Of a stretch of 64,000 nucleotides of DNA, positions 62,255 through 64,000 are shown one piece after another. Within the stretch, counting starts at the first letter, position 1. Every line of letters begins with the position of its first letter. A model generated the notes under the pieces. That model had not been told where the DNA came from and ran no database searches. It worked only from the letters and a program-made list of their open reading frames with translations. The stretch comes from JAAYJM01 sp964498585 (lineage in GTDB: Bacteria > Bacteroidota > Ignavibacteria > Kapaibacteriales > UBA2268): the NCBI GenBank assembly GCA_964498585.1, contig CAZCHH010000001.1, forward strand, positions 42,464 through 106,463, written 5' to 3'. A program made the position numbers and the translations under genes.

Positions 62255-64000
62255 ATGAAAAAACTTTATATATTTTTATTATTAATAATATACAATAATT
62301 TAAGTGCTTCAGATTACTGGTATCAGCCGATGCATGGTTTAAATACAAAATCAATAGCAATTAGCGGTAATAATATTTTTGTTGGAACAAATTGTGGTAT
62401 TTTCAGGTCAACTGATAATGGAAATAGCTGGGCTTCAGTAAATAATGGTTTAACAATATTAGATATTACAAACGTTGCTATTTTGCATTCTTATGTTTTT
62501 GCTTGTAGTAATTTAGGTTTATTTAAAACAACAGACAATGGAGATAAATGGGAGTTAGTTCCATATTTAAAGAATTATTTAATTACCAGTATTGCAGGTT
62601 CTGGGCAAAATCTATATATTGGAACAAATCTTGGCATATTTAAATCGACAGATTACGGCGAAAGTTGGGAAGAAGTAAATGCAAATGCTAATATTAAACA
62701 CGTTTTTAATATTACTATAATTGAAAATTGTGTCTATGCATCATATTACAGTGGTTTGTATATATCAACTGACAATGGCGAAAGTTGGTCTATGTTTTCC
62801 ACTCCTCCAAATAATAACTATGTGTCTAGTTTTGCAATAAATAATTCAGATATATACATTGGAACATACACAGGAGGTGTTTTTTACTCAACAAATAAAG
62901 GCGAAAGCTGGTCAGAAATTAACAATGGTCTTACAAGTTTGTATGTAAATAAAATAATTATTAAAGAAAATGATATTTATGCTGGTACATTAAATGGGGG
63001 AGTGTTCTTTTCAACGAATAGCGGAGAAAGTTGGTCTGCTATTAGTTCAGATTTACTTAAACCAATTTATAAAAATAACAATATTTATAGTCTGGAATAT
63101 GATGGTTCAAAACTATATGCCGGCTCAAAATATGGTTTATTCTCATCAACTGATAAAGGCATTAGCTGGTCTGCTTGTTATTCCGGATTAGCTTCTTCAA
63201 ATATTGTTAGTTTATATTTGAATGGCAATAATTTATTTGCAGGCACCGATAACGGAGTATTCCAATCTTCTAATTATGGTGAAAACTGGGAATGTCTAAA
63301 TAGCGATTTAGATTATTCAATTGAAGTTAGAGGCATAATAAAAGAGAATGATAAAATATTCATTGGAACAAATTTAAAAGGTGTTCTGATGTCAACTGAC
63401 AATGGTGGAAATTGGACTGAATCAAATTCCGGAATAAGCGATTTAACAACTACTAATTTAATAAAATATGGAAGTAAAATATATTTTAGTACAAGCATTG
63501 GTAAATTATATATTTCTTCTAATCAAGGCGAAAGCTGGTCTTTAATAAACCCTACAAGTTCTGGATTCCCTTCTTATGCAGGAAAAATTAGATTAGCATT
63601 TAAAAATTCAATGATTTTTGCTGGAACAAATAATGGATGCTTTTATACTTCAAACAATGGTGAATCTTGGAACAACATTTCTGATAGTTTAGTTAATAAA
63701 AATATTTTAAGTTTAGCTTTTTGTGAAGATATTTTGTATGTTGGAACTTCAGGTAACGGCATTTTTTCAACTTCTGACAATGGAAATACTTGGAATGAAG
63801 CTAATAATGGATTAACTGATTCAGTTGTAAATGTTATTTCAGTTTATAAGAACTATATATTTGCAGGGACAAACAATTCTGGAATATTTTTGTCATCTGA
63901 TAATGGAATGAATTGGACTGATATTAGTTCTGGCTTATTTAATTTTTCTATAACCAGTTTAGCAATTGATGATTCACTAATTTATGCAGGTACAAATGGA
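62255..64000 (+). CDS. YCF48-like propeller protein, partial (runs off window end)
   Basis: 582 codons, open to the last base, with a signal peptide (MKKLYIFLLLIIYNNLSAS). At least 12 Asp-box repeats follow (STDNGNSW, TTDNGDKW, STDYGESW, STNKGESW, STDKGISW, SSNYGENW, STDNGGNW, TSNNGESW, TSDNGNTW, SSDNGMNW), with FVGT/YAGT strands, similar to the 55058 protein. The C-terminus is outside, so a sorting domain is expected but not seen. It follows cassette C by 50 bp without a Cys-rich gene of its own. Confidence 0.85.
   Translation, partial: MKKLYIFLLLIIYNNLSASDYWYQPMHGLNTKSIAISGNNIFVGTNCGIFRSTDNGNSWASVNNGLTILDITNVAILHSYVFACSNLGLFKTTDNGDKWELVPYLKNYLITSIAGSGQNLYIGTNLGIFKSTDYGESWEEVNANANIKHVFNITIIENCVYASYYSGLYISTDNGESWSMFSTPPNNNYVSSFAINNSDIYIGTYTGGVFYSTNKGESWSEINNGLTSLYVNKIIIKENDIYAGTLNGGVFFSTNSGESWSAISSDLLKPIYKNNNIYSLEYDGSKLYAGSKYGLFSSTDKGISWSACYSGLASSNIVSLYLNGNNLFAGTDNGVFQSSNYGENWECLNSDLDYSIEVRGIIKENDKIFIGTNLKGVLMSTDNGGNWTESNSGISDLTTTNLIKYGSKIYFSTSIGKLYISSNQGESWSLINPTSSGFPSYAGKIRLAFKNSMIFAGTNNGCFYTSNNGESWNNISDSLVNKNILSLAFCEDILYVGTSGNGIFSTSDNGNTWNEANNGLTDSVVNVISVYKNYIFAGTNNSGIFLSSDNGMNWTDISSGLFNFSITSLAIDDSLIYAGTNG

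Noticed and set aside
1..64000. tRNA or rRNA genes
   Set aside because: No cloverleaf with a proper GGTTCRANNC arm or rRNA-like block noticed on reading; a tRNAscan-SE run would settle this.

Overview
This is a low-G+C chromosomal window from a Gram-negative member of the Bacteroidota/Chlorobiota group; I infer something close to Ignavibacteria or Kapabacteria, but no rRNA or other species-level marker is present. The evidence is: ten complete proteins ending in type IX secretion (T9SS) C-terminal sorting domains; promoters of the Bacteroidota type (TTTG, about 20 bp, then TAnnTTTG); an LPS gene (kdsB); bacillithiol synthesis (bshC); and many 'signal peptide plus beta-propeller plus YPNP sorting domain' surface proteins. 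No rRNA, tRNA, CRISPR array, IS transposase or prophage was seen.

Layout. 1-11.4 kb: the start of a secreted protein, mfd, a nitronate monooxygenase-like flavoprotein facing four phased TAGGG repeats next to a LytTR regulator, mutS overlapping an orphan HicB-like gene, a secreted YARHG protein and a RelE/ParE-like toxin pair. 11.7-22.6 kb: a T9SS subtilase, rpsA, a sialidase-like T9SS protein, rpsF-rplI and a small lipoprotein. 22.6-28.5 kb: kdsB, a psd-pssA-xer operon, dnaN and an RluD-type pseudouridine synthase. 28.7-43 kb: secreted proteins (transglutaminase-like, YCF48-like, a giant VWA/WD40 protein), exonuclease III, and a TatD nuclease fused in frame to a signal peptide plus a beta-barrel. 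43-54 kb: an AlbA_2 protein, a UDP-sugar dehydrogenase, pirin, acylphosphatase, a decayed VOC gene, a ribosomal cluster (small basic ORF, L31, S18), a fluoride riboswitch with crcB, bshC and an ABC exporter.

54-64 kb is the most unusual region. A cassette is repeated three times: a shared promoter and about 190-bp leader with a CCCC/GGGG hairpin; a small secreted cysteine-rich protein of a family I do not recognise; an inverted repeat whose sequence differs in each copy; and a T9SS-exported beta-propeller protein. A further propeller gene runs off the window end. The paralogous propellers at 58.3 and 60.8 kb share their bodies but have unrelated sorting domains, which suggests swapping of the C-terminal domain.

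The longer intergenic gaps are mostly filled with short palindromic or MITE-like dispersed repeats of several families, including a nested 426-bp inverted-repeat element at 39.4 kb. Several apparent ORF starts are corrected here using promoters, signal peptides, ribosome binding sites or the riboswitch.
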